NCBI RefSeq assembly: GCF_910592395.1
Contig: NC_088324.1
Coordinates: 1,550,001-1,614,000, forward strand
Length of the DNA: 64,000 nt
Direction of reading: 5' to 3'
Source: Lineus longissimus
Taxonomy: Eukaryota > Nemertea > Pilidiophora > Heteronemertea > Lineidae
The notes below the pieces were generated by a model, which saw only the letters and a program-made list of their open reading frames with translations, did not search any database and was not told the origin of the DNA. Numbering within the stretch: the stretch's first letter is position 1; each line of letters opens with the position of its first letter. This document shows positions 11,876 through 25,120 of this stretch, one piece after another. The translations under genes and the position numbers were made by a program.

Positions 11876-13964
11876 TCATGTTACGTTTTTGAATTCAGGC
11901 AGTGCCATGTGGTATTCCTTATTCCACACCCCCTGACACAAGTGAATCAGAAATCCTTTAGAATCTGGGGGGCAACCTTCACAATACCACTTGGGTTCAG
12001 ACTTTTTCCCAGATTTTGAGCAATGACGGCATCTGCCCTTTTTTCCCGCGTCCATTAGCCAGTGTCCTTTTTTCCTATTGTCAATGTTCCCATTGTCCTG
12101 GCGCTTCCTCCTGTGGCGCGGTGTATGTGACTCTAGGAGTTGAATTGCCAAAGCTTTCCGAAATTCTAATTGTGTCCTCTCCCTGACACGCTTATTCCTT
12201 GTAGTGATTACATGATTACGCGACTCCTTCATAAGAATGAAAGCATTGACGCATGCTGTGTTCATAATGTACCACCACACATATTTCCAAAATTTCCAAC
12301 TTTTACGACCAGCTGGATATGACTCGCGGAGCTGATCAGCCCTATCAACACCATTCATATATTTCTGATATTCACATAATGAGGATGGACACTTCACATC
12401 TTTGTTTCCTCCAGTTCTCTGTCTTCTACTTACTACCTCCTCCTTCCTAGGATCAGTAAGGGTGCATAGCACGTTGACAAGTTTCTTGTCACACCAAGTT
12501 GATGCCGTCAAATTAGTGTTAGATTTACTTTGGTAGACTTTGTAGTCTCCTTGCGTCATTGTTTTTTTCAGTTTTTTTTGTGCCTTCAATTCATTTGGCC
12601 AACCTTTCCTGTTGGTCCTTACTGTGCCACAAGCATGTATTTTAGCCCTAAGAAGACTTTCAAACAGCTGCACACTGCTGAAGAAGTTGTCCATATATAT
12701 ATGGTGATGTTTCTTCTCAATGTTCTTAGTAAGATTCTTTACTACTCGTTCCCCCAGTCCTTTTTCCGCCTGATTGTCAACCTTACCAGTGTACACCTGG
12801 AATTCATTTACATACCCATTATGCGGATCGGCTCTGACCCAGATTTTTATGCCATGTTTATGCGGTTTCATTGGGCAGTATTGTCTCCAGGCTAAACGTC
12901 CCTTGAAGCCTACCATTGCTTCATCAATTGACCCCTCCCGGTGAGGTCCATATATCCTTTCTGACATGTGCAAGCTTATCATGACCAGGTTGATTTTTGG
13001 GGGGGGGGTTTTGGGACGTATCTCCAATATGAAAGTATCTTTCAATCTTTTCAAAACGCTCCCGTGTGCCAAAGTATTTGGCGCCAGATATCATCCCAAA
13101 AACTGACCCATCATCTGAAAAGTAAGATTTATAGTCTGGGCAGGCCACTATGGCCATATAGATAGCAAATCCTACATAGGCCTTCAATTCCTCAGCACTT
13201 GTTGGATACCAGTCCTTGTCAGGGGTCTTTTTAATTTTTTCTGCGGCATATCTATTTGTCTCAACTGCTATCTGATCAAACAAATCTTCAGGGAATACAA
13301 GATACAAAAAGTCAAGTTCCTTTTTCTCCTTGTCTAAAATAACAGTTGCACCAACAGGTTCAGTAAATTGAGGCACATTGACATCAGTAAACTGAGTTTT
13401 GGTCCAGTCCTTATCATTATGCTGCACTACTGGTAGGCCTATCTGTGGTAGGCCTACCACGGGAGGCATCCCTTGCTGAACATTCCTTGGACGGGTACCA
13501 CCCCTTGTTCTCGCCCCTCCACCCCTAACTCTTGCCCTGCCACGACCACGTGGTACCGCTGGTAGGCCTACAACAATAACAGCCGAAGTATCACTACCAT
13601 CCCCTCCATCTAAATCAGAAATGTTATCAGAACTGGCCGATTCATTATCACTCGTCTGAAAGTCTGGGTCATTATCACTATCAAAACTTTCTACAGATAA
13701 ATCACTAGCCCCAGTAGTATCAACCCTGACAAATGAAGTATCGTTGTTGTCTGCTCCGAAACTAGAGTTCCCGCCATCAAACGGGTCTTCAACTGGCTCA
13801 AAGCCAGAGAAATCAGTGTCGCTATCGTCCTCATCCGACACAAAATGTTTATAATAAAAATCTAAGTCCCAGTCACTATCATCACTTCCTACCGAAACAT
13901 TGATATCTGAATCTGCAAAACCTTCAAATTCTGATCCGGAGCTCGAATCAAATAAATCCATCAT
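11876..13964 (-). pseudogene. piggyBac (PGBD4-like) transposase
   Basis: DDE_Tnp_1_7 transposase, about 695 codons, normal for the family. The likely start is the ATG at 13,962-13,964 (MMDLFDSSSGSEFEGF). An acidic, low-complexity N-terminal third follows, typical of piggyBac proteins. The core shows REGSIDEAMVGFKGRLAWRQ (first Asp block), HIYMDNFFSSVQLFE (second) and YQKYMNGVDRADQLRESY (third). The C-terminus is a cysteine-rich finger, CRHCSKSGKKSEPKWYCEGC, that binds the element ends. The only lesion seen is a frame change at a run of ten G at 12,999-13,008, between KNQPGH and the SIDEAM block. That could be slippage in the genome or a homopolymer error in the assembly, so the gene may be functional. 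It sits alone inside the element. Confidence 0.88.
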
Positions 13965-14309
13965 AAATAAACCCAGCTGGTCCTGAACAATGCGGCACGT
14001 CAATCAAAAAAAAGATCAAAGAAATGGCCGACAAGGTCAACTTCCTGGTTCCGGGAAACCCCGCCAATACATCGTTATTATTCATGCTTCATGAATACTA
14101 AATTAGAACGGAGTGACCTGAATAGAAAATAGAAGCTTATCTCTTATTGGCCATTCAAATAGGGTCACCATGGAGCCAGCCAATAAGAAATTACGATACA
14201 TTAAAGTTGGGGTAGCTTGTAGTCGGCTTGCCGGAGTCTCGCATGGTCGGAATGGAGCCGAGTAATGGCGGCTCCTGGGAGAACAGCGTAAGTTTTTTGC
14301 GCCGACCAG

Positions 14310-14336
14310 CGGTGGCTAGCGTATGTAAAGAGTTAA
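14310..14336. repeat. piggyBac right end: terminal inverted repeat plus TTAA
   Basis: GGCTAGCGTATGTAAAGAG directly before TTAA at 14,333-14,336, mirroring the left end. Confidence 0.9.
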
Positions 14337-15444
14337 CTTCCCTAATTTACACTTCAAATCTCTTATTTCCCTATCCTTCTCAAACAAATCAGATTCTAAC
14401 CTGGCAGCTTCAACTTCAGCTTCGTGCACCCGACTGTCACTGACCATACTGTTGAGCATACTCTCCGTTTCTAATCTAACCACATTATCTTTTAATTCAG
14501 AAATTTCACCTTCTAATCTGAGGACAGTTTTTGAAAAAACACTCTCCTGGAGAAAAAGCCGGCATTGGAGTCGCTGGATTTCTGCACAGTATCCTTCACT
14601 TTCCTTGATTGTTGAGCCAAGCTTTTCCTGCAGTGATTTTGTTGATTGACTCAACGCACTCCAACGATTAAACCACTCACAACCAAGTTGGTTAATAGTG
14701 AACCAAGTGCTGCTGTTTTAGTTCAAGGATGGCACTGTCCCGTGAACGAATATCCTGAACGTACAACTCCCGAATTTGACTGGCCCGGTCCCGATAATCA
14801 GAATGAGTGTGAATTGTTTCCTCCGTCAATCTATTCAGCATTCATGTGAAGAGGTGTATAGCCTCACGTGTACCTCCATTCTCATTCACACCCATCTCTC
14901 CCAAGCCCACATTCCCCACACCCAGTTGCTTAGACTGTTCATTCAAAATAAATGCTTCGTTGAAAGGAACACTAAACTCAAGTCCCGAGTTGTCAAAAGT
15001 AATCCATAGTGAATCATTTCGGATGCAAATAGTCTTTCCCAGTCTTACAACCCCCGTTTTATCACTGTAACGAACAAAGACGACTTCACCAACGGTTGGT
15101 AATCGGTCGTTACTCGAAACCTGTAATCCTTCATAGAGGTCATCAATGACTACTGCATGAATACTTTCAGTAACATCCTGAATGGTGTACTGGTTGGATT
15201 AACTTGTGACAACACAGTTCCTACATAAATCTCCCCCTGTAATTTAAACAGAACAGAGTCCCCAACATTGAACATAGACGACGTAACGTTTGACTTGGAT
15301 GCCTTGGATTTCCTGCGTTTCCGCCCAAAATATCGTTTATGGCCACCCGAACCAACTTTAGAATCCAACCTCGTTTTCTTCTGAGGAGGGCAGTCAGCAT
15401 CATACGAAGTCAAAGACGTGTCCATTTCATGGACTAGACCATAC
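14337..15444 (-). pseudogene. RAG1/CMC-like DDE gene, 5' half: Tudor-like and coiled-coil region (copy E)
   Basis: Upstream half of the gene completed at 9,463-10,711. It opens after a splice acceptor at 15,445-15,446. A basic segment (KRYFGRKRRKSKASKS) is followed by FNVGDSVLFKLQGEIYVGTV, which resembles the start of a small beta-barrel of Tudor or BAH type. A second such stretch reads LPTVGEVVFVRYSDKTGVV. A coiled coil (14,654 to 14,337) then leads straight into the piggyBac insertion. Frame breaks lie near 15,180 and 14,690, with a TGA near 14,850. The poly-proline that seems to precede the exon is only the translated G-run at 15,491-15,515 and should be ignored. The assignment of the barrel domain is tentative. 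Confidence 0.5.
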
Positions 15445-15490
15445 CTGGAATTGTAAAAATTAGGAGTGAGAACGGGTTGCAAAATGGCGC

Positions 15491-15515
15491 GGGGGGGGGG
15501 GGGGGGGGGGGGGGG
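15491..15515. repeat. Run of 25 G
   Basis: Uninterrupted G25 in an intron-like position just upstream of the copy E exon. Comparable runs occur near 37,830, 48,628, 49,411 and 45,838, and C-runs near 15,807. Their exact length should not be trusted. Confidence 0.9.
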
Positions 15516-15536
15516 CGGACAAGGTCTGTGCTTCAA

Positions 15537-16700
15537 TGCAAGCCAAGAAGACCAGGATGTACTAAAACTTATACTACACGTCTTCTGGGGAATTCTAATC
15601 CATCGATATCAATCAAGCCTTATGCATCAATCAACGGCATTCTAATTTCTAGTAGGTATCCCAAGTGAAATTTTCAAAGTGGTTTTAGATCATCTTTTAG
15701 GGTTTTTTTTAGATTGTTTGTGTTATTATGAGTGAAACGACACTTCATTTGTCAAAATGGGTTGATAAATAACCGAATTAGAGCATTTTCAGTTTTGAGG
15801 TGCAACGCCCCCCCCCCCCCCAAAACATAGAAATGTAGCATTTTTGAGGACCCCCAATTTAAAAAGTAATTATCTTGGCCACACTTTTCTGCTATTTCCT
15901 TGCAATTTCTACCCCTGAGGACAAGTTAAAAATATTCCAGAGCCATGGATGTCTTACTTTTTGAAATATTCACCTTCAAAAATGCTAAAAACTAAGAGTT
16001 TGGCACGTCGGACTTAGGCCGGAAAGTGGCTTCGGAGCATTTTTGAAAGCCGCCTAAGAAAAAATTAAGGACTTAAAAGGACTTTCTCCCACTTTTCTCA
16101 AGTCTATGGGTGGGTCTTATCATCTCTATTTTTTCCTAGGGTCCTAGGTCATTAGGAAAGCAGTTTAAAAATGGGTCAAAAATGCTCCCGAGCCAGATTT
16201 GCCATGCGATAAAATTCGGCGAAAAATGACAAATTTTGAGACATTTCAAAAAATCATAGGAAGAAAACCGTACAAGATAATTGAATGAATTTTTCGGTGT
16301 GTATTTAACTCAACTTACTCTCCATCATTACATAGGTACAATACACTGTGATATATCCTTATCATTTTAAAAACTGACTTTCATTTGAGTAATTTCACAC
16401 ATTTCTTCAAAAGCCGTGATATATACTGAAGTTCGGAATGGCACAGTACTGAAACCGTAGAAGATAAATGAATGAAATTTTCTGGGTGTATTCTCCTTAA
16501 TATATACTTTCAATTTCTATTAGCAATAATACATTTTGATACATTTGAAGTGTTTATTTTGACAAGGATTTTATACCATTTCTTCGAAAATTCCGGACAT
16601 CCCTGTAAGTGCAAGTTCAACTCCGAAAACCATAAAACCTTCACATCAACTGGGTAAGTAGCATCACATTCACAATACACATTGAAATACAGGAAAATAA
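15537..16700. other. Non-coding stretch between copies E and C
   Basis: No gene supported. It is AT-rich, with a C-run near 15,807-15,821. Two loosely similar passages (about 16,260 and 16,450) both contain ATGAATGAA followed by TTTTC. The right part is probably the 3' end of copy C. Confidence 0.4.
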
Positions 16701-19700
16701 CTAAAAGTACTTCTTTTTGTACTTCAAATAGAGTTTTTCTATATTCTTCAAATCAGGAACTGTCCACACTCTACCCCTGCCACCACTAGGGATGACATCG
16801 AAATCCCAGGCAAACACAAACTGTGCCTCCACTTCATCTAGGTCTTCAACCTGCGGCCATTGAAAAGAACCCTGGTACCCGCTTCGTATGAACTGAATTG
16901 TGGCCTTATTGGCATCAGTAATTTCTACCACCTGCCCAAGAAAATACTGGTCTTCATATGCAACTGCTACAGTGCCCTGTTTGTCAAACCGGAAGTTCAG
17001 ATCCATTTCTGAATCTGAATCTGACTCAGATTCAGAATCAAGGTTTTCAAATTCATCATCCCGATATTCGGTGGTGTTGTCAAAATCAGACAAGTGTTCA
17101 TCAGACTCCGACATCTGGTCACTTTCAGAGTCACTGCTTGCTGTCCTTTTTCTTTTTCTAGATACAACACTAGTAGTAGATGCTATACCATTACCACCAA
17201 CAATGACGTTGTCAGTCTCAGGATTTGACTTGGAGGTAGAGGCAGCAGGCATGACTAGCGTATCGGAGTCAAACAGAGAGGTCAGTACAGCTATCAAATC
17301 TGCTTTGAGTGTTTCTATGGTCTTTTTTGCCATCACCAATCTTTTATTCTTTACACCTAGGACCTTCGTCAAATAATTGACTTCACTTCGGAGTACAGCA
17401 TTCTGTGATTTTTTTGTTGTCAACCCTTCCATTGCCCTGTTGACATCGGCTGCCGTTCGACATGGACCACCATGGTCTCTGACACTGCTGTTGATCTGCT
17501 CTTTTAGTTTCAATACTGCTGCAGCTTTTCTTTTCTTATTTTCTTGACACTTCTCCAACCGTTCTTTATGTTTCACCATTACTGCCTTTTCATTCATCCT
17601 ATGTTTGTTACGGAGACTAGAACCCTTTTCTCTGGCAAGTTTCAATAACCTTGATTGTTCAGCAGGGGGTTTGGAAGAGAGCCAAACAGAGATTGTCCGA
17701 TTTCTCTTGACCATTTGAATCCCAGAATGGTAGTGCAAAGACGCACTTCTCCTTTTGAAAAAACCAAAATCTAGGTCTCCAAACTCATTTTCACTGAGGA
17801 GGTTGGTTAATTTGGAATTTTTCATTTTCTCCCTGAGAGCTGGATCTGGCTCTGTTCCAAACTTACCCCCTGGCAAAAAATCTGAAAGTTGCCGCTCTGT
17901 AACCTCTATAAAAGAAATCATCAGACTTTCCAAGGTGGACTTGGTTCGGGCATCTATTTCTAAGCTGTCTGAAAATAACACCTCAAAAATGTCATCCTTC
18001 TTCGGAGGGAACTCGGTGAAAATGCCTTCGTCATCTTTGGCCATTAACAAGGATGAATCCTCAGCCCAGACCCGAAATTTGGCGAGCATCTGTTGAATAT
18101 ATACGTATTGGTCAACGTACTGAACCCCACCCTGCAACATTTCCCAGAAGGGGCCTGTGACCTTATAGTATAGGATACCTAGCGCTCTAGTGAGACTTTT
18201 CAATGCAGGGCATTTGCAATCTGCCAGGACACTTTCTAATTTCAAATTCAGATTTTCCCTGTAGTCACTAAAAAATAGCTCTATTTGTTCAGCATGAAAG
18301 AGTAAAGTGGCTGCCCCAAGAAAGAAATTATTAAATCTGTTCATTCGGAAACTTGTGACCAACGATTTTTTCTGTAGTTTCTCCTGCATAAATGCCTCCC
18401 ACAAATGTCTACACCCATTCTTCGCATCTCCCCTTGGTCCCAGCACATCACACCCTGTTCTTACATAGCGGCAAGTGGCAGATTCTGACCCTGAGCTCCA
18501 GTATTTAAATTTATCTAAAGCATCTCGCCCCAATTTGTGGCCAAGTTCCTTGCAAATATCCGACTCGATGACCTTCAGTTGTTTTTCACACACATTGGAC
18601 AGTCCCAACAAAAAATGAGCATTACAGAACAAAAAATGTGTATCAACATCATTGCCAAGAACATTCTTCTTGTATTGAGATAACTGTTCGTTAAATGCCT
18701 TATTGACACTACACCTGTCAGACATAACCGCAAACATTTTATGCAATATTTTTCTGGACACAGCATCTTTTTCAATTGGGTCATCTTCATACACTGAGGA
18801 AAGCTCATCAATCATTGAAATTACATTGTCCAGCAATGTGCAGCTATCTTCTACTGCAACAGATGAAAACCCTAGAGACAAGGTTTTGCCTGAGCTAAGA
18901 TTTACCTGCTGCCCCATTACTTGTTTATGATCTCTAGAGGTGCCATCTGAATGAAAATCATAGTGATCACCACCACAAACCTCCTCAGCAACCTGGTACT
19001 TGCTTAAGACATGAGCTCTATCCATCATGTTTACACAAGTACTTGAGCTTGGGAGATTAGAATTTTGGAGGGATGTGTTGAACATTTTGAAACAGCGTGG
19101 ATCACCTTGCCTACATTCTTAGATGACACCTCGCATTCTCCCATCAACTCCATGACACACTTCTCAACCGATTCAGTAAAATGATAACCTTGGCGCATTT
19201 CTAACCCGTTACTTTCTGTGAGCACCAACAGCTCTGCTTCCAGCTTTACACATTGGTCCCTCAGACTTTTGACATTTTCTTTAAGTTTCTTTTTTTCACT
19301 AATGTGTACCTCATTGGCAATTTTGTAATTGTTTACTTTTACTTGCAACCCAGAAATTTGTTCACGTAACTGCACCAAATGTGCATCTTTCACCGTTGAA
19401 GAAGCAGACTCAAGGTCTGCCTCTTATTTTGCTAGTTCTTTTGCTTTGCGCCTGTTTCTCTGGTAGACACCAGAACCCTTGACACGGCTTAACTCCGCTC
19501 TGCAACCACTAAGTTTGTTAGTTTTCTCATTCAATTGACGTTTTAGATGCGTGATTTTCAAATCTAGGGAGCCCACAGTGGCATTAGTTTTTTGTACATC
19601 TTCATTCAACTGTTTTATCTGTGCTGACTTCTCCGAGATGATTTCTTTGTATGTCGACAGGCGTGTTAACAAATATTCTTCATTTTCATTACTCATCTGA

Positions 19701-20405
19701 GTGTCAGTGTCACTACAACTACAAGATTTGGGTTGTGTGGTGACACTAGCAATAGGCCTTGGAACAGCACTAGCACTAGCAGCACAAGAATTGTCCGATG
19801 ACAGAATGGCATTCGGCTTCCGTTCCAAAAGGCCAGCATGAGTTCTTGTTTCTTATTTGCTGATTTCCCAAGCTTATTCTTGTCAGCACGTATTTTCACC
19901 AGTTGGGCCCGAAGATGGCGAGCATCCCTAAAGAAATGTTCTTGATTCAATTTTTCAATTACACAGAAGAAATGTTCATCTGACAGTTTATCAGCTGACA
20001 TAAATGAATCAAGTTCCAGCAGTAGTCGATAGGTTATATCACATTGTATATCTATTGCCGTGACATCACGCAGTTTGCGACGAGTTAATCCATGACCTGA
20101 ACAACATTCACCAACACTGTCCAAGTCAACATTAATGTTGTAAAATATATCTCTCGTTTCAGATTTCAAACACCTGGACACAATGCTTTCAAGAAGCGCC
20201 CTAAATCTGTGTTCCGGGTACTCGGGAAAGAGCTTGGACATCCATTTGATGACAGTCTTCCAAGATGCATCCAGCCGTAACTTGATGGCATAAATTTGCA
20301 GGAAAAGTCGATGGGTAGGCCTGCACGATACCTTCGGGAGAGCCGGTGGTCTTCCTCGGCCTGATGCAGAGAACGTAGCTTCCAACTGCCGCTGGACGTC
20401 ATCAT
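16701..20405 (-). pseudogene. SGRGR-family transposase-like protein, near-complete (copy C)
   Basis: Best copy of the family: one 3.7-kb exon (about 1,235 codons) after an acceptor at 20,406-20,407. Domain order is as follows. (1) A DD pair, AT-hook-like SGRGRPPALP, RLFLQIYAIKLR and SWKTVIKWMSKLFPEY. (2) A long coiled coil. (3) A core with FHSDGTSRDH, AVMSDRCSVNKAFNEQL, FLFCNAHFLLGL, KLGRDALDKF, VLGPRGDAKNGCRHLWEAF and RMNRFNNFFLGAATLLFH. (4) A second coiled coil. (5) An acidic linker. (6) A Tudor/Agenet-like C-terminal domain (GTVAVAYEDQYFLGQVVEI, then FQWPQVEDLDEVE). Breaks are a one-base loss in a T-run near 19,838, a TAA at 19,424-19,426, and a one-base loss near 19,078. I recall similar uncharacterised proteins in cnidarians and fish. 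A DDE transposase role (DGTS and SDR aspartates) is inferred, and I cannot place the third acidic residue. Confidence 0.6.
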
Positions 20406-20418
20406 CTGTGCAAAGCAA

Positions 20419-23317
20419 ACAAATATCATGCTTTAAAAATTACAATTATTGAGAAATAAATTTCAAAACTATTGTTTCCTTCAGTGTGTTACTTTTTTTT
20501 TTTTCAGAAATCAAGAAAACAAACCAAGAAAATGCTTTAAATCCAATGCAAAATCCCATGTTTACAAAAACTATTTTTTTGAACCACCCTGTACAGTGTA
20601 AATACACACGAAAATGTACATGAAACCTGCAATGCATTCATGTGCACTGAACTAATTTTCAAATCTGAGAATACTGGAATTCCAGATACAATTACAAAAT
20701 ACCGGCAATATAACAGACCACTGTGAAATATCTGACGATCATCGTAAGATATAGCATGTCTACTTCATAAGGAATTATTATGAGAAGTTAGTTCCATGTC
20801 GTAAGTGATATTTTCGGACATTTTCTCAAGAAAAATCTTCAAAAACCAGCGCCATTGCCGGCAATCTCTTCGCTCACATTTTGGGACTTGCAACATTCCA
20901 ACCCTCAATCTCAGAAGATATAGCCGTTGTTATGAAAAAATTTGCCTGAAATGTTCATCAATTTAGTTCTGAATTGATTGATGTACTTATTTCTGCAAAT
21001 ATCCTCTCCAGTTTAGTGTCCGAGTCCTCTGATTGTCCACCGATTTGAGCGATTTCGGCAACCGCGATGGACGCCGCCATGTTTAGATTTGGTGCGGTAG
21101 AGTTGGCCGCTGTTTTGTAGCCGCGCATTCTCGCCATTCATTGGAGAAAATATTGACAACTAAATATTTTTTCTTGGGGAAAAAAGCTTTATTTGATATA
21201 AAATTCATATATATACATGACTCCGTTTGGGAGTTGTAGCGTGTTGAACTTTTGAAATAATTTTTTCGAGGGGATCGTCTATTTTTTTTTCTTTGGAAAG
21301 AATACGTATCGATAGCTTGTTTGTCAATCTTCAAACTGAAACCATTGGCAACATGATCCGAGCTCTGGTTAGTCTGCGCGGGGGATTTAAGTGAGCTAGG
21401 GGCCAATTAGCACTTGAAATTAGCTGAAACAAAGGTGATTATTTTGCATAAGTTGCGTTATTGTAGCGTTAGTTTCCTCTAGATTAACAAAATAACATAT
21501 TATGTGACTGGTGCTATTGGAAAGAAGAAGAACAAAGCTGTTTTTTGGTATGATTTTTTATTTGAATAGAAGAACAACATTTATACAGTGACAAATTTAA
21601 AAACAATGATTTTCAGTTTTTCGCATCAATTATTGGTGGATTAGTGGGGCACTTGGGATACCTATTTCTAGTGCAGAGTCAATTACAATTTAGAGTACCA
21701 TCACTTACCACTAATCTTTTTGTAGTAGATCACTGATCTGGGCGGATGTAGTAGGCCTACTCTCCACGCAACCACATAATTTCAGGATGGACCTCGAATC
21801 CAGAAGGCTACGGTATGTGTACGGACGTTGTTTGAAACACTCTCGAAGTTAAGAGCCAGAGCAAGTTGAGAACGGTACACAACCAACTGAAATTAAAGAA
21901 AAAGGAAAATCTAGTAACTCAAGGATGACCGGCACACCTGGCAGCCACGGATAAGGAACATGAAAGACTACACATTATAAAACAAAACAAGTCTGGTAGG
22001 GGTACCCCGTAAAGAATTTTACAGTTTTGTTTTCAGCCTTCCTGCAACTCCCCACTAACAACACAACCTTGTGTACTGATCAATTGTGTTCTTTCAATAA
22101 ATGCTTAAAAAGGGCTACTGTCAATATATGTAAGAGTCAGACATATCTTACAATGTAGTCACTAAGCAATGCTTTATACATGCACGAAATCAACACAAGA
22201 CACTGATTTAGCATCACCCTGTACAGAAAACTCAAAACAAACCCAAAGTGTAGGTCAAAGGGCAAGTCCATTTTGGCCAAGGGTGATAAGCTTTAGCATA
22301 TACCGAAAAAAATTCGTGGTTTGAAAGTTTGAAGACCAGATTTATCAAAAACATCCCTGAATATGTTTTCCACATTGACTACAATAAGTACTAACTCATG
22401 TTTTGGTTACAAGTTGCCCAAAATGTTGACTTATTTATATTTCCACCCAAGCCGCACCTCTATCAGCGCAATAGACTCGACCAACAAACTTAAGACTGGA
22501 CAATGTTCATGCCCCCGGGTTTCAAATGCAAATGTCTGCATAAATACAGCAAACTAACATTTAAAAATGGAAACTAATCAAAGTTACGATATCAATTAAT
22601 ATTGAAGGTAACTCATTTTACAAATAAACGATCAAGGGAATCCGATGTTGTAAGATAAACTTGACACCCCGTCTTAATCTCAGTCTGCAAGCCGGCCATC
22701 TTGATTCGGAGCAGATCGAAGTTCTCGAAATGTCTGAATAAGCGCACGATTTTGCACGAAACTGAATTGAGATTTGTCAAACGGCGGGGGTATTTATGAT
22801 GTGTGATATTATGCCTACCTGGTTATCTAGTTTGATGAAATTCCGAAATCTGCAACTTGTTGAAAAATCAATAAAAATACCGCAAATCGTCGCGGTTTCT
22901 TCAATTCGGATCGGAATTTCACGCAAGTTTGTAGCCGGGTGGCATGGCAAGTGACAGAGCCAATGAGCCAATCAAAGCCGACGTATCTTTTAGCAGAACG
23001 TCTACAGGTTTGCGCTCGTGTTTTGAATCACTCCAACGCATTTTACCCTTCAGACGGAATGTGTATTGCGATGCAGCGAGGGTCCAATGTTACATAAAGG
23101 TGATACACGCTTATTGGGCTGGCCAATCACTGGGCAGCAGGCCTGTGCTGGGGATGGGTCATTTCGATGTCATGTTTAGGCTCAGCTGAAACAGCTGTGA
23201 TACAAAACCAGCTGTAAGGCACTGGGATTCCTAAGAAACAGTGGATGTGCTCGGATGTAGTCACCATCACACAGGTCATTTAGATATTGATTACAACTAT
23301 AGTGCGGAGTCTGAATA
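20419..23317. other. Non-coding stretch from copy C to the gypsy element
   Basis: No gene supported. The left part (to about 21,050) is the presumed intron 1 and 5' flank of copy C. The middle is AT-rich. At 22,650-23,250 the sequence becomes GC-richer with CCAAT-type motifs and a GGCCATCTTG core at 22,694, so a weak promoter is possible, but I find no exon attached to it. Confidence 0.4.
21064..21085 (-). promoter_or_regulatory. YY1-like promoter site upstream of copy C
   Basis: GACGCCGCCATGTTT is the complement of an AACATGGCGGC YY1-type motif. It lies about 660 bp upstream of the first recognised exon of copy C, a position similar to the modules at 3,221 and 40,047. Confidence 0.35.
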
Positions 23318-24806
23318 TAGCCAAGCAGAATTAAAGTAAGGCTAGATTCTTTCCGGATATGGTATATTTATTCAACTAGCATATTCTTGAGCATGTTATA
23401 TACACGTTTACATACGCAACCAAAAGAACCGAACAAAAAGGGCAATGACAGGTCACCTTACGATCCCTGTAATACAAAACACAGATTGTGAGTAAAACAT
23501 TAAAATTAAGACCTTATGCAAACTCTGCTACATAACTATCTCAAATCAATTACTTGGTGACTCAACACTGTCAAAGTTACACAGCACAAATAACCTTAGA
23601 ACATACTGAACATTGATATTAATTCATAATTAATGTCAATTCCACTTCCAATCAGTTATTGATCTAAACACAAGACAAGACTTAAACAATGCTTAAACAT
23701 AGTTTCCTCATGGGCTCATGAATCAATGCATCCAAATCACGAATCATTTAGTACCTTTAAATCATAATAATCACATCATTATTACAATCATAACTTTCCT
23801 AGAAATTAATACTAAGCCATCTCAAATATCAGTTTGTAAGATAATGAGCCCATATTCAGATTGTGTGAACAATTCCTGAAATAAACTCACCATAGACGTG
23901 AGATACTCCTTTCCACAGTCTATTTCCTTCGACCAATCACGGGGTCCTCTATTCCTACAAAAAGATAACCAACGGAATATCACTACTTTGATAACCAAAC
24001 TGGCTTCAAGTCATTAAGTCCTAAATGTTACATATTTATCTTACTAACGTGAATTAGCCCATAGATAAAATACACAATAAAGTTACCTGATTTCTTCCCG
24101 AAACATCTGATAAACCATCTCTCCCTCGACAGTAAAATGTGTGAACATGCATGCCTCTGAGAGTAATTATCATCAATGAAAGGGTCACAAGAAATCACAA
24201 CTTAAATCCTATTCAGTGATCTTGGATCATTTTCATAGCACCATGCCGTTACACTCATACGGTAATGAAATTTACGCCTTTAAGCAATTGTAAAATAAAA
24301 ACAGGTGCATCAGAAATGGAGTGAATTTAAGAGAGTTGCAGTGAGATATGGGGCCTGGCGATCTTGACCATACTTGGGCAAAGCACTGAAAGACATAATA
24401 TAATAGAACAAATCGGAATTAAGATGAAGTAACTCAATTCACCTACCTTTACAATGAAATGTAAATTCTCCTGAACCAATCTTTCTCTCGCTCCTGGTCT
24501 ACTTAAGAGCATACTGGAATCTCCTGAGTGATCTCACAAAATTCCATAAATTGGATCTAATCTAATGATGAGTTCTCTTTAAACAACGGTCTTGCCTCGC
24601 AAGAGATCAAGACGCAAGTGATGTTTGGCCCTTGTTCCCCAACTAAATATCTTAGGACCATGTGAGAATGACTCCACAATTTCGCAGAAACTGTAACTGG
24701 CAGAGACAGGAAAAGTTAACTTCCTGTGCCAGACTCTCCCTCTTGCTGATCATCTCATAGGCTTAAAACGCCCACGCACCACTCCAAACATGTCACCAAC
24801 TGGTAC
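23318..24806 (-). repeat. 3' LTR of the gypsy element
   Basis: Matches 32,819-34,308 along its whole length. Its edges were set where the two copies stop matching (TAGCCAAGC at the left, CTGGTAC at the right). The ends are not the usual TG...CA, so the borders could be off by a few bases. A 61-codon frame inside both LTRs is not considered a gene. Confidence 0.9.
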
Positions 24807-25120
24807 CAATCCGGAGTTTCTTAGAAGTTTTAGAATATATGATAGCTTCCTTATACCTTGTGTCCTGTTGGGATTGTTGTTTGTGAGAACAACATCCTGA
24901 CACGTTATGGTAAAAAGTGAACTAACTAACCTAAGTATAATATATGACATTGAGTTAAATTAAGTCTCATTTATTTGGTATAAAACTAACTATATATAAG
25001 ATGATATGATTTGAACATAAATGTTGGATGATAATGGACACTGTTAATTGTGCCCCGTCACATACCACCCAACTGACTTTGTTGTTGCCCACAACAACAA
25101 CAACTGCTAAATATTAGAAC
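24807..25120 (-). other. Gypsy 3' untranslated region
   Basis: Non-coding sequence between the end of the pol tail and the 3' LTR. I do not see a clear polypurine tract next to the LTR. The part 24,963-25,064 reappears at 40,705-40,805. Confidence 0.6.

Larger units (their letters stand above)
10712..14336 (-). mobile_element. piggyBac-type DNA transposon with TTAA target duplications
   Basis: A complete element. TTAA lies at 10,712-10,715 and at 14,333-14,336. Inside it the left end reads CTCTTTACATACGCTAGACC. The right end reads GGCTAGCGTATGTAAAGAG, which is its inverted complement apart from one base. TTAA duplication and short terminal inverted repeats are the hallmark of piggyBac. The insertion splits copy E, whose reading frame matches on both sides, which confirms the boundaries. 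The 3.6-kb element carries one transposase gene, about 1.15 kb of non-coding DNA on its left and 0.35 kb on its right. Confidence 0.93.

Noticed and set aside
15477-15536. Poly-proline or poly-glycine protein start
   Set aside because: Produced only by the G25 tract, whose length is unreliable and which lies upstream of the splice acceptor.
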